DNA from: Kordia sp. SMS9
GTDB taxonomy: Bacteria; Bacteroidota; Bacteroidia; Flavobacteriales; Flavobacteriaceae
NCBI RefSeq assembly: GCF_003352465.1
Contig: NZ_CP031153.1
Span: 920,465-984,464, forward strand
DNA length: 64,000 bases
Direction: 5' to 3'
In this document: in pieces, positions 25,657 through 34,639 of the stretch
Numbering within the stretch: position 1 is the first letter of the stretch
Layout: each line of letters begins with the position of its first letter
The notes under the pieces: generated by a model
Databases searched by the model: none
What the model was told of the DNA's origin: nothing
Seen by the model: only the letters and a program-made list of their open reading frames with translations
Program-made: the position numbers and the translations under genes

Positions 25657-26601
25657 TTATTTTAAGATTTTATAGCCTTCTAAGTTGCTAATTCCCCAAT
25701 TTTTAAGCTCTTCTTTACTCCAAAGTGCCGGAAAAAAGATTCTTTTTTGATATTTTGGATGCATATACTTCTGCCAATCGCTTCCACCAGTAGCTGCTGC
25801 ATTGCCTTTTTCAGAATTGATATATTTTGCCGCTGCATTGTAATGGTGCATTACCCAACTAATATTTACCGTATGATCGTAATGACGCATCGCATTGATT
25901 AAAGTTTTGTCATTTTGATAATCTCTTGGTAATTGCTTGAATTTTGTCCACAAATTGATCGTATTGTATTCTTTCATCCATGAAATGAGCTCTTTTTTGT
26001 ATTTCTCATCAAAGTTGATCATCAGTTTGCTTCGCTTTCCTGTTTTATGATCGTTTCCTGCAACTTGCCAATACATATTGTTATACGCGTGTAGATACGG
26101 AGTTTCACGATCAATTGTGGTTCTAAATCTGTAATCAATCAAATTGATAAGTTCTGTGGAAGCAATTTCAATTTTTCGATATTGAACCGATTGAAAACCA
26201 CTAGCTGGCGTCAATGCATCACGGAATTTAATGTATTGCTCCACTTCCATGCCTTCGCCCATAATATCAAACGAATTGGAAAGCAGATCAAAATAACGAC
26301 TGATGCGCATTAAATGCATGACAAATTTTTCTGGTAAAATGTGCTCCGTATGGGCAATTTGTTGCATTTCCCATAGAATCATCTTAAAAATCAATTCGTT
26401 TACTTGATGATAGATAAGGAACACCATTTCATCTGGCAATTGTGTCCGTTGGGTTTGCAATCCTAAAAGTGCATCGAGCTGAATGAAATCCCAATATTTC
26501 ATGGGTTCGGCGTGTAATAATCCTGAAAGATGTACGTCAGGATCTTGTCCCATATCCAAATATTTTTTGTCTATGGCAGCGAGTAATTCTTCTCTGGTCA
26601 T
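25657..26601 (-). CDS. kynA: Tryptophan 2,3-dioxygenase (copy 2, aromatic-catabolism cluster)
   Basis: A 314-residue heme dioxygenase that converts L-Trp and O2 to N-formylkynurenine. Motifs: FLIYHQVNELIFKMILWEMQ (distal His), PASGFQSVQYRKIE (substrate Arg), WVMHHYNAAAKYI (axial His region), AATGGSDWQKYM (substrate-closing loop). It is followed on the same strand, after 80 nt upstream, by genes for 4-hydroxyphenylpyruvate dioxygenase and homogentisate dioxygenase, a usual Bacteroidota aromatic amino-acid degradation set, so this copy is the better candidate for true Trp catabolism. Kynurenine formamidase and kynureninase genes are not in the window. Confidence 0.9.
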   Translation of the reverse strand: MTREELLAAIDKKYLDMGQDPDVHLSGLLHAEPMKYWDFIQLDALLGLQTQRTQLPDEMVFLIYHQVNELIFKMILWEMQQIAHTEHILPEKFVMHLMRISRYFDLLSNSFDIMGEGMEVEQYIKFRDALTPASGFQSVQYRKIEIASTELINLIDYRFRTTIDRETPYLHAYNNMYWQVAGNDHKTGKRSKLMINFDEKYKKELISWMKEYNTINLWTKFKQLPRDYQNDKTLINAMRHYDHTVNISWVMHHYNAAAKYINSEKGNAAATGGSDWQKYMHPKYQKRIFFPALWSKEELKNWGISNLEGYKILK

Positions 26602-26633
26602 GTTGTTGTTTTTTGGGAGAGAAAATCAAATAA

Positions 26634-26672
26634 AAACGTACACTTCGACTCGGCTCAGCGTACGTTCTTATT
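26634..26672 (-). terminator. Hairpin/REP-like element after the HPPD gene
   Basis: Inverted arms AACGTAC and GTACGTT enclose a cttcgactcggctcagc core of the dispersed-repeat type. On the minus strand a T-rich stretch follows, so it can end the HPPD transcript before kynA. Confidence 0.55.
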
Positions 26673-26681
26673 TGTTATATA

Positions 26682-27845
26682 TTATAAAGTTCCGCGTGCG
26701 GCTTGTTCTCTTTCAATCGCTTCAAACAATGCTTTAAAGTTTCCTACACCAAACGATTGTGCGCCTTTACGCTGAATGACTTCAAAGAACATTGTGGGTC
26801 TGTCAACAATGGTTTTGGTAAAGATTTGCAATAGGTATCCTTCTTCATCACGATCAATTAAGATTCCATGTTTTCTAAGTTCATCTACATCTTCATCAAT
26901 ATCGCCCACGCGCTCTAATAAATCATCATAATAGGTTTCCGGAACGTATAAAAATTCTACACCGCGTTCGCGCATTTGCGAAACCGTTTCTATAATATTA
27001 TCGGTTGCCACGGCAATATGTTGCACGCCTGCACCATTGTAAAAATCTAAGTATTCTTCAATTTGCGACTTCTTTTTTCCTTCCGCTGGCTCGTTGATAG
27101 GAAATTTGATACGTCCATTTCCATTGCTCATCACTTTACTCATCAACGCGGTAAAATCGGTAGAAATATCATCGTCCGTAAACGAGATAATTTGCGCAAA
27201 GCCCATTACTTTTGCATAAAATTCACACCATTCTTTCATTTTCCCCCAACCGACATTTCCAACCATGTGATCAATGAATTTTAGTCCAACTGGTTTGGGA
27301 TTGTAATGCGATCCCCATTTTTGATATCCTGGCAAAAAGATGCCGTTGTAGTTTTTACGTTCTACAAAAATATGAACCGTTTCTCCGTATGTGTAAATTC
27401 CTGAACGTACTACATATCCGTTTTCATCTTCTTCTTTGGTGGGTTCCATGTAGGGTTTTGCGCCTCTTTTCGTCGTTTCTTCAAAGGCTTTTGTGGCATC
27501 TTCTACCCAAAGTGCTACTACTTTTACGCCATCGCCGTGTAAATCAATATGTTCGTTGATTTCGCCACCTTTTCCTAATGGAGTTGTTAAGACTAAGCGA
27601 ATTTTATCTTGTTTTAATACGTACGAAACTCGGTCTGTCAAACCTGTTTCCAATCCTGCGTATGCTTCCGATTGAAAACCAAACGCCGTTTTGTAAAAAT
27701 GCGCTGATTGTTTTGCATTTCCAACGTATAATTCTACATAATCAGTTCCTAAAAGCGGAAGAAAATCTTCTGCTTCTTCAAATAATTTTTTGAGTCCGTA
27801 TTCGGTATTTTGTAAATCTTTTAAGTTTTTTATTTCTGCTGCCAT
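26682..27845 (-). CDS. hppD: 4-Hydroxyphenylpyruvate dioxygenase
   Basis: A 387-residue Fe(II) enzyme turning 4-hydroxyphenylpyruvate into homogentisate in Tyr/Phe catabolism. It has two vicinal-oxygen-chelate domains. Iron ligands are visible as His in FIDHMVGNV, His in GVQHIAVAT and Glu in FFEVIQRKG near the C-terminus; the C-terminal helix GVGNFKALFEAIEREQ gates the site. I start at ATG 27845 (MAAEIKNLKDLQN); the frame is open 25 codons further upstream, but that extension is charged and absent from the family. Its product is the substrate of the homogentisate dioxygenase encoded 126 nt upstream on the same strand. Confidence 0.96.
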   Translation of the reverse strand: MAAEIKNLKDLQNTEYGLKKLFEEAEDFLPLLGTDYVELYVGNAKQSAHFYKTAFGFQSEAYAGLETGLTDRVSYVLKQDKIRLVLTTPLGKGGEINEHIDLHGDGVKVVALWVEDATKAFEETTKRGAKPYMEPTKEEDENGYVVRSGIYTYGETVHIFVERKNYNGIFLPGYQKWGSHYNPKPVGLKFIDHMVGNVGWGKMKEWCEFYAKVMGFAQIISFTDDDISTDFTALMSKVMSNGNGRIKFPINEPAEGKKKSQIEEYLDFYNGAGVQHIAVATDNIIETVSQMRERGVEFLYVPETYYDDLLERVGDIDEDVDELRKHGILIDRDEEGYLLQIFTKTIVDRPTMFFEVIQRKGAQSFGVGNFKALFEAIEREQAARGTL

Positions 27846-27970
27846 GTTTTTATTTTTTTGTGCTTTCGCGAATTCGTAATTGTATGTTGTATCGTGTAAA
27901 TGAAATCGAATATTTACCACATAGCGCGAACATGCGTTGCAATATTAGTTGTGTGTTGTTTCATTTTAAA

Positions 27971-29128
27971 TTATTCTAACCAAGATTTAAAATAGTCTTC
28001 ATCGGCAATTTTCATCGCTTCTTCGGTTACTTGTAACGGTTTGAATGTGTCTACCATCACCGCCAATTCTTCTGTTTCCGTCTGACCGATACTGCGTTCT
28101 ACTGCTCCAGGATGTGGACCATGCGGAATTCCTGCTGGATGTAGCGAAATGTGTCCAGCATCAATATCGTTTCTACTCATAAAATCACCATCTACATAAT
28201 ATAATACCTCATCGCTGTCAATATTGCTGTGGTTATACGGCGCTGGAATGCTTTCAGGATGATAATCATACAATCTTGGCACAAATGAGCACACTACAAA
28301 AGCGTCTGTTTCAAAGGTTTGGTGTACTGGCGGCGGTTGGTGGATGCGTCCTGTAATGGGTTCAAAATCGTGAATGGAAAACGCGTACGGATAGTTATAG
28401 CCATCGTAGCCAATAACATCAAACGGATGCGTAGCGTAGATCATTTCAAAAATATCGCCTTGCTTTTTCACTTTGATGAGAAAGTCTCCTTTTTCGTCGT
28501 TGGTTTCTAGTTCATAAGGTCTTCTGATGTCACGTTCACAGAATGGTGAATGCTCTAAGAGTTGCCCAAACCAGTTTCGATAACGCTTTGGTGTGTAGAT
28601 TGGTCGGTACGATTCTACAATGAACAAACGGTTGTCGTCTGTATCAAAGTCTATTTTGTAAATGATGCCGCGTGGAACTAATAAGTAATCTCCATATTTG
28701 AAATCCAAATTTCCAAGCATGGTGCGGAGTTTCCCTGTTCCTTTGTGGATAAAAATGAGTTCGTCTGCGTCTGTATTTTTGTAGAAATATTCACGTGTTG
28801 ATTCTTGTGGAGCAGCCAAAATGATGTTGCAATCACTGTTGGTTAAGACTACTTTTCTGCTTTCCAAATAATCGGCTTCGGGCGGCACTTGAAATCCGCG
28901 GAAGCGATAAGATTGCATATTATTGGCTTTCGCAACTTTCGGTTTCACACTGTATTGCTTGCGAATTTCTTTTACTTGAGTTGGTCGGTGTTCGTGGTAA
29001 CTATTGGTAGACATTCCGTCAAAACCAATCGTTCCAAAGAGTTGTTCATAATATAAATCGCCGTTGGGTTTTTTAAATATCGTGTGGCGTTTTGGTGGAA
29101 TATTTCCTAGTGTATGATAAAAAGGCAT
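27971..29128 (-). CDS. hmgA: Homogentisate 1,2-dioxygenase
   Basis: A 385-residue cupin-fold Fe(II) dioxygenase that opens homogentisate to maleylacetoacetate. Landmarks: YRFRGFQVPPEADYLESRK, ELIFIHKGTGKLRTMLGNLDFKYGDYLLVPRG, and the metal-site phrases DEVLYYVDGDFM and GHISLHPAGIPHGPHPGAVERS (His/Glu ligands). I start at ATG 29128 (MPFYHTLGNIP); a TTG-initiated extension to 29209 is unlikely. It is shorter than the classical proteobacterial enzyme (about 430) but typical for Bacteroidota. It is probably cotranscribed with hppD and kynA. Confidence 0.95.
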   Translation of the reverse strand: MPFYHTLGNIPPKRHTIFKKPNGDLYYEQLFGTIGFDGMSTNSYHEHRPTQVKEIRKQYSVKPKVAKANNMQSYRFRGFQVPPEADYLESRKVVLTNSDCNIILAAPQESTREYFYKNTDADELIFIHKGTGKLRTMLGNLDFKYGDYLLVPRGIIYKIDFDTDDNRLFIVESYRPIYTPKRYRNWFGQLLEHSPFCERDIRRPYELETNDEKGDFLIKVKKQGDIFEMIYATHPFDVIGYDGYNYPYAFSIHDFEPITGRIHQPPPVHQTFETDAFVVCSFVPRLYDYHPESIPAPYNHSNIDSDEVLYYVDGDFMSRNDIDAGHISLHPAGIPHGPHPGAVERSIGQTETEELAVMVDTFKPLQVTEEAMKIADEDYFKSWLE

Positions 29129-29485
29129 ATTGTTATTTTTTTTTGGACTCGTAAAAAATGCTGTGATAAGATATAGAAAAATGTGAAGAATTGCGTTCAC
29201 ATTTAGCAAAAAAACAACGCTGTCTTATTCAGGATTTCGCTTGATAAGATAGTGTAAATGCGCTAGTAAGTCGTTCCAAAAAGGTTTCACTTTTAATAGT
29301 TTAACAGATCATTTTTGATCATCTGTACACAAATATCGTAATTATTTGCTGATTTTTTGTGATTGAAGTCATGTTTGGGATTTATTTTGTTGATTGCCTG
29401 TGTCAAATTCAATATTTTTAAAAGGAGGCTTTCTTCATTTATGTTCAATACTTTATTTTTTGTATTTTAAGAGAAAAAACATCAT
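29129..29485. other. Intergenic region between hmgA and the orphan gene
   Basis: 357 AT-rich bases between divergent genes with no supportable gene. The only structure I see is an imperfect inverted repeat at 29304-29326 (ACAGATCA ... TGATCATCTGT), possibly an operator for the aromatic-catabolism genes. No clean TAnnTTTG box was found for either gene. Confidence 0.5.
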
Positions 29486-32374
29486 ATGCTCGATGTAATA
29501 GATGGTATCATAACTGATATTAAAAATAAAGCAATTGAAATTGGTCAAGGAATTGCTAAAATAGCAGAAATACTTAATCCAGTAAATCATGCAAAATACA
29601 ATTCAACTTTTATCCTAAAAGAAACATTAGATCAAAAACGGAAAATACCTGGAACTCCTCAAAATTCTTCCAATTCTTGGAGTTTTGCTGCTGGAATCGA
29701 TTACAAAAAACGATCAAATCATGAGAAGCACGCCGAACTATTTGGACTAAAAGATACAGGAAAACAATTTTATTTTTATTTGAAAAACGATGGTACTTCT
29801 CACTGGAAAATCAACGGAAAAACGCCTAAAACTGGTTCTCGATTCGGTGGAAGCAAAGCATTATCATACAATCGCAAGCGAAAAGGAGAATACGTTGACC
29901 TTCCTGCCTTTGACATGATTGCTTCAAGTGCAGACCGAGTAATTGCCAAGGCAAAAGATACAGATGTTTATTTTATGGCAATTCCAACGGAAGTGTATTA
30001 TCATAAAACAGATAAAGGTAAGTTTTTAAAGTTGCGACAGTCTTTATTCAAACTCGATCCTGAATTATACAAAACAAACAGTATAAATGATATTATTAAT
30101 ACACTAACCATAAAAGATGATGACTATGAACATTTAGCTACAGTTCGTTTTCCCTTTTTTAAAGGTATATTTAAGGCTTTTAATGATACTTTTTTAAAAG
30201 TAATACTTACTTGGTTTACCTTGAATTTTCCTTTGCCTATTGTTATCGGATCCTTTGCTGCCACTTCTACTGAGAATTTCACACAACATCTTTTTGATCA
30301 AATTCCTGTAACCATTCCACCATTTATATGGATCGAAATTGACACAAGACCTTTTATGCAAAGTAAACCTTTCAATAAAAAATTCACCGACAGATATAAG
30401 GTTTACACACATGTACATTATAGAGAAGACGACGGTCCTTTAAAATTTGACGAGTATCGAAAGTCTATCGCATATCATAAAGTTCTCAGTATTGGTGTTG
30501 GGTTATCCCATTTACATGAACAGTACGAAGCTATTTATGGAGGTGAAATAGACGCACTTCAGAATGATGAAATTATGCTTGGGAATAGCCATGACACTTG
30601 GTATCGGTTTGCTAATGGACAATTTAGAGATGCTGGCGGTTGGATTGATGGAACGTGTATTTATTATTTATTAGTCCAAAATAAACACATCCGTGATGTT
30701 CCAAAACGCACTACTGATCCCAATTCTAAATGGAAAAATGTCTATTCTGTATTATGGGCAGATGAGCAATTTGGTTTTACAGAACGTTGGCGATCTGCTG
30801 AAATAGAAGATAACGAATTTAGCACACCGTTAAGTGTATATCATTTATTGAAAGTAGGAAAGTATCAAGATAAAATTACAGAAGCTTCTTTTTTCTCACC
30901 ATTTAAAGAAGGCTTGATAAGAACGTTTAGTCGTATGACTGTAGCGCGTCAAATCGTTGTTGTCAATGGATTTGATAGTAGAACAAAACAGCACGAATTG
31001 TACACCTATCATTTGGCATGGGGAAATATTGACACACGCTGGAGAAAACGTGTGTTGGATTTTGCGCCAACTTCAAGAAAAGAGCATTTTTCAAGAGCAA
31101 AAACTTCTTATTTTATTCCTTCAAGAGTCAGTATTCGTGAAGATATGACGATTTCTATTGAAGGTGGAAAAATTATAGATGGTAAATTGATCAAAGGTTT
31201 TTGGGTGCAAAAATATTTACCTGCTGATAATGTAGAACGTGATACATACAATCATCATTGGGATTTTTTGTCAGAAAATGCATTTAACTTTCGAAATACA
31301 CTATTCAGTCATTTTGGTGTGCTGTCGAAGGTATCTTCTCGAATTCAATTTTACGAAACAAGATTTCCTACTCGTGAAGATGCTACTGTGGTAAAAAACC
31401 ATTTTAGCGCATCTTTTTTAGATAAGCAGAATGAATTTATGCCAGAAACTGATCAGTTACAATGGAGAGAAGCTGGCAAGCGATTAACAAGCATGACAGG
31501 TTCTGGTACTTGGGAATTTGTTCAGGGATTTTTTGGAGGACTACTTGGAATCTTTACAGATCCAGGGCAAACATTTAGGGACTTTCAAAACTATTTTTCG
31601 GAACGAGACATTAGCAAACCAAACCGAAAACCTATTTTTTCAAAATATCTGAGGTTACAATTTACAGATGCTGGACATTTTGGAGTTATTGCCACACATT
31701 TTGATAAACGAGAAGATAAAAATGTAACCATGGATCGTTATAAAAACGGACGCCTTAAAAAAGTGCGTTTGGAATTAGAAGCCAATCCAGGAAATACCAA
31801 AGTTTCTGTATCACTAAAGCGACATTGGTATAATTTTCCTGGCTTTCCAGCTCCTGCGCAAACACCGATGAGTCCACCCGAAGTAGAATTTACTACTTTA
31901 GTAGTCGTAGAACAGAAGGAAAGCTGTATTCTTAATATTTGGATTGGTTGCGCTCGCGATATTACACTAAAGAATATCGAAACTTTTGACAGCAAATATG
32001 GAAAACGCATTGTAGCTAGTAATGCTAAAAAAGGAGAACACTACAAAAGATGGTTGAAAGCTAACTTATTTAAAATGCACATTGGTATTCGTAGAGGCGC
32101 AAAAGTACATACAATAACAGAAACCTTACATGATGCTATTGACTCAGGCGGAAGAAATATTCGTTCTAATGCTCCGCATAGTTCATTGAACCGACCGCTT
32201 TTTATGTTTAATGTACAGATTAAAGTAGGTAAATTTTACGGTAAAATACTCAAACATCATCTCACAGAAAATAACAGGGTGATGCATGGACATAGTATTT
32301 GGTTTGAAGGTGTAACAGGTTTGGTGAATATTGCTGCAAAAACGGCCTTTGAAAAGCATCCTTTTAAAAAATGA
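29486..32374 (+). CDS. Large orphan protein of unknown family
   Basis: A 962-residue protein I do not recognise. There is no signal peptide; the N-terminus is an amphipathic helix (IDGIITDIKNKAIEIGQGIAKIAEIL). One hydrophobic segment lies at about 232-255 (FLKVILTWFTLNFPLPIVIGSFAA), and a Gly-rich amphipathic patch at about 680-695 (FVQGFFGGLLGIF). The protein is rich in aromatic residues and Lys/Arg, with several His-containing phrases (VGLSHLHEQYEAIYGGEID, DRYKVYTHVHYRED, NSHDTWYRFANGQFRD). The central part (WYRFANGQFRDAGGWIDGTCIYYLL) reads like beta-rich sheet. Codon use matches its neighbours. It stands alone, divergent from hmgA and convergent with the patatin gene. It could be a cytoplasmic or non-classically secreted effector; no function is claimed. 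Confidence 0.7.
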   Translation: MLDVIDGIITDIKNKAIEIGQGIAKIAEILNPVNHAKYNSTFILKETLDQKRKIPGTPQNSSNSWSFAAGIDYKKRSNHEKHAELFGLKDTGKQFYFYLKNDGTSHWKINGKTPKTGSRFGGSKALSYNRKRKGEYVDLPAFDMIASSADRVIAKAKDTDVYFMAIPTEVYYHKTDKGKFLKLRQSLFKLDPELYKTNSINDIINTLTIKDDDYEHLATVRFPFFKGIFKAFNDTFLKVILTWFTLNFPLPIVIGSFAATSTENFTQHLFDQIPVTIPPFIWIEIDTRPFMQSKPFNKKFTDRYKVYTHVHYREDDGPLKFDEYRKSIAYHKVLSIGVGLSHLHEQYEAIYGGEIDALQNDEIMLGNSHDTWYRFANGQFRDAGGWIDGTCIYYLLVQNKHIRDVPKRTTDPNSKWKNVYSVLWADEQFGFTERWRSAEIEDNEFSTPLSVYHLLKVGKYQDKITEASFFSPFKEGLIRTFSRMTVARQIVVVNGFDSRTKQHELYTYHLAWGNIDTRWRKRVLDFAPTSRKEHFSRAKTSYFIPSRVSIREDMTISIEGGKIIDGKLIKGFWVQKYLPADNVERDTYNHHWDFLSENAFNFRNTLFSHFGVLSKVSSRIQFYETRFPTREDATVVKNHFSASFLDKQNEFMPETDQLQWREAGKRLTSMTGSGTWEFVQGFFGGLLGIFTDPGQTFRDFQNYFSERDISKPNRKPIFSKYLRLQFTDAGHFGVIATHFDKREDKNVTMDRYKNGRLKKVRLELEANPGNTKVSVSLKRHWYNFPGFPAPAQTPMSPPEVEFTTLVVVEQKESCILNIWIGCARDITLKNIETFDSKYGKRIVASNAKKGEHYKRWLKANLFKMHIGIRRGAKVHTITETLHDAIDSGGRNIRSNAPHSSLNRPLFMFNVQIKVGKFYGKILKHHLTENNRVMHGHSIWFEGVTGLVNIAAKTAFEKHPFKK

Positions 32375-32401
32375 TGATGAAATATAGTTCTATAATAGAA
32401 T

Positions 32402-34630
32402 TTAAAACCAAAATCCAATACTGAAATAGAGTTGATCTTGTTCTTCGTCTGGTGTCCAAGAATATTTGACTTGCAACGGACCAAAAAAGGTTTCCATTCC
32501 ATAGCCAACTGCATATCCACTAAAGTCTGGATCGGTAAACCATTCGCCATTGTCAAAGATGTTGTTTCCAGCATTGGCGTAGTTTGCCGTGAAGTTTACA
32601 TGATGTTTGGAAAGAAAATTATAATCTAAGGTAAGCGTTCCTTTTACAAAACTATCGCCTGCAAAACTGAGAAAGTCATATCCTAAAAAAGAAATGTAAT
32701 TGTTGATAAAGTTGTTTCCAAATCCACCTAATACATAATCCAAAGAAGTGGTTCCAGGTTCGCCAAGTTTAAAACCGCCTTCCGATGAAATATTTAACGA
32801 AATATTACTGAATAACGGCGTTGCATAGCCAATTTTAGCGCTGGCGAGTGAAAATGGTTCAAAGTTTTTGTTGTAGTCTGAAGAATAAAGATACCAGTGA
32901 AAGTCTCCTGAAAAGAACAACCCATCCGAAGGAAAATATTTGTTGTCGTAGGTGTCTAATTTTAAAAACGCAAAGGTGCTTAAAAAGTCGCTGCGTTCAA
33001 AGATGGTTTCTTCCTGATTGTCATCACCAATGGTTTCTGAAGCAATTTTTAAACGTTTGTGTTCGCCACCAACGCCAAATACAAATTCTTCTCTAACTAC
33101 CGTTTGGAAATACAGTTGATTGGTAAAGTCGGACACTTCTATGTCAATTCTGTTCAAGTTTGGATTGGAAGTATTGTCTGAAACCAAATCAAAATTCACA
33201 CCACGTTCAAAGGTATTGAAACGTGATTTTATACCAATACTCCAATAATACCCTTTGTCAAGATAGTATTCAAAATTGTAACGAATGTTGTCGCCAATGA
33301 TAAAATCGAGCGATGCTACATCATTTTGAAAGAATATTTTTTTCTTCGTTACATTGATTAAGCCAGCCGTTTTGTATACATCATCGTAATGTGCCGCTAA
33401 CCGCAAAAACATGGTACTTGGTCGTTCTCGCAAATTGAGAACCATGTCTTGTGTACCATCTTCATTGTTCCATCGTTTGTAACGAATTCCTGTAAAGTTT
33501 CCTGTTGCCGCTAAATTCCCAATACCTTCCGTAAATTTTTTGAACGGTATTTTGGCAGGTGTTTTGAAACGAAGTTTTCCACGCACATACGAACGCGGAA
33601 AGTTTTCGCTCCCACGCAAGTGAATGTAATTAATCACAATAGAATCTTTGGCTTTTACAGGTACAATATTTCGCTTTTGTTGTTGCTGTGCCGCGATGGC
33701 TTTTAAAGCTTCCAACTGCACTATTCCTGCCGCTTCTCCTCTATCAATAAGTTCACTACCTTTATCGAAATCAATCACCGAGAAACCATTGATATTTGGG
33801 CGAATATATATGTCAGTTTGGGTGCGCTTGATTTTCATATCATTGATCGTACGGAAGTTATTGATTTGTGTTAGAATGCCTGTTGCCGATTGTAATTTTT
33901 CGCGTCCTGCCAAATCATCTTGTACATCTACACCAATAATAATGTCTATATTTTTTTCTTTTATTTCATGAATCGGATAGTTGTTTGTTACACCTCCATC
34001 AATCAGCAACCGATCGCCCATCGGAATAGGTTCAAAGAGAGATGGAAATGCGCCACTTGCGGTAATAGCATCCGGTAAATAGCCGTTTTCTAAGATGATT
34101 TGTTCGCCTTTTTCGATGTCGGAAGCAATACAGAGAAACGGAATTGGCAATTTTCTAAAATCGTCCACATTTTCTACATGTAAGAGCAATTGTGCTAGTT
34201 TGTTATATACGTTTTGTCCTTTGGAAATAGATGATGGAAAGGTCACTTTAAAGTTGTTAAACGGCAATGTGATTGCGTAGCGTTCTGCGTCTTCTTTTTC
34301 GTAAAATGTTTTGGCAGAACGCGGTAATTCATCTTGAATTAATAAATTTAAGTCTGTTTTTTTAAAGATGGAATCAATTTGTTTTCCTGTATATCCCGAA
34401 GCGTACAACGAACCAATGATGGCACCCATACTCGTTCCGCCTACATAATCCACACGAATGCCCAAACTGTCTATAATTTTGAGCGCACCAATATGTGCCA
34501 ATCCTTTAGCACCGCCGCCACTCAACACCAAACCAACACGTACGTCTTGCTGTTTAGACGTGTCTGTTTTTTGTGCGAATGCAAGAGAAACACTCAATAT
34601 TGTTATGCAGATGAACATCCATCGCTTCAT
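32402..34630 (-). CDS. Patatin-like phospholipase with Omp85-type barrel
   Basis: A 742-residue protein with a signal peptide (about 1-20, ending AFAQ). The patatin domain (about 33-260) has the oxyanion motif SGGGAKG, the nucleophile in GGTSMGAIIG and the dyad Asp in LLIDGGVTNNYP, so a Ser-Asp lipase site is complete. Then come a POTRA-like segment (about 340-390) and a BamA/Omp85-type barrel ending in QDQLYFSIGFWF. It resembles PlpD-type type Vd proteins, in which the lipase is carried through or held at the outer membrane by its own barrel. The start lies 10 nt after the stop of uvrC, so both share a transcript. Confidence 0.92.
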   Translation of the reverse strand: MKRWMFICITILSVSLAFAQKTDTSKQQDVRVGLVLSGGGAKGLAHIGALKIIDSLGIRVDYVGGTSMGAIIGSLYASGYTGKQIDSIFKKTDLNLLIQDELPRSAKTFYEKEDAERYAITLPFNNFKVTFPSSISKGQNVYNKLAQLLLHVENVDDFRKLPIPFLCIASDIEKGEQIILENGYLPDAITASGAFPSLFEPIPMGDRLLIDGGVTNNYPIHEIKEKNIDIIIGVDVQDDLAGREKLQSATGILTQINNFRTINDMKIKRTQTDIYIRPNINGFSVIDFDKGSELIDRGEAAGIVQLEALKAIAAQQQQKRNIVPVKAKDSIVINYIHLRGSENFPRSYVRGKLRFKTPAKIPFKKFTEGIGNLAATGNFTGIRYKRWNNEDGTQDMVLNLRERPSTMFLRLAAHYDDVYKTAGLINVTKKKIFFQNDVASLDFIIGDNIRYNFEYYLDKGYYWSIGIKSRFNTFERGVNFDLVSDNTSNPNLNRIDIEVSDFTNQLYFQTVVREEFVFGVGGEHKRLKIASETIGDDNQEETIFERSDFLSTFAFLKLDTYDNKYFPSDGLFFSGDFHWYLYSSDYNKNFEPFSLASAKIGYATPLFSNISLNISSEGGFKLGEPGTTSLDYVLGGFGNNFINNYISFLGYDFLSFAGDSFVKGTLTLDYNFLSKHHVNFTANYANAGNNIFDNGEWFTDPDFSGYAVGYGMETFFGPLQVKYSWTPDEEQDQLYFSIGFWF

Positions 34631-34639
34631 ATCTTGGCG

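Noticed and set aside
29401..29485. AAAAGGAGGC at about 29420 as a Shine-Dalgarno for the orphan gene
   Set aside because: It is about 60 nt from the ATG, too far for a ribosome binding site, and Bacteroidota rarely use such sites.
32257..32574. 105-codon minus ORF at the junction of the orphan and patatin genes
   Set aside because: It overlaps both well-supported genes in another frame and contains no recognisable domain.
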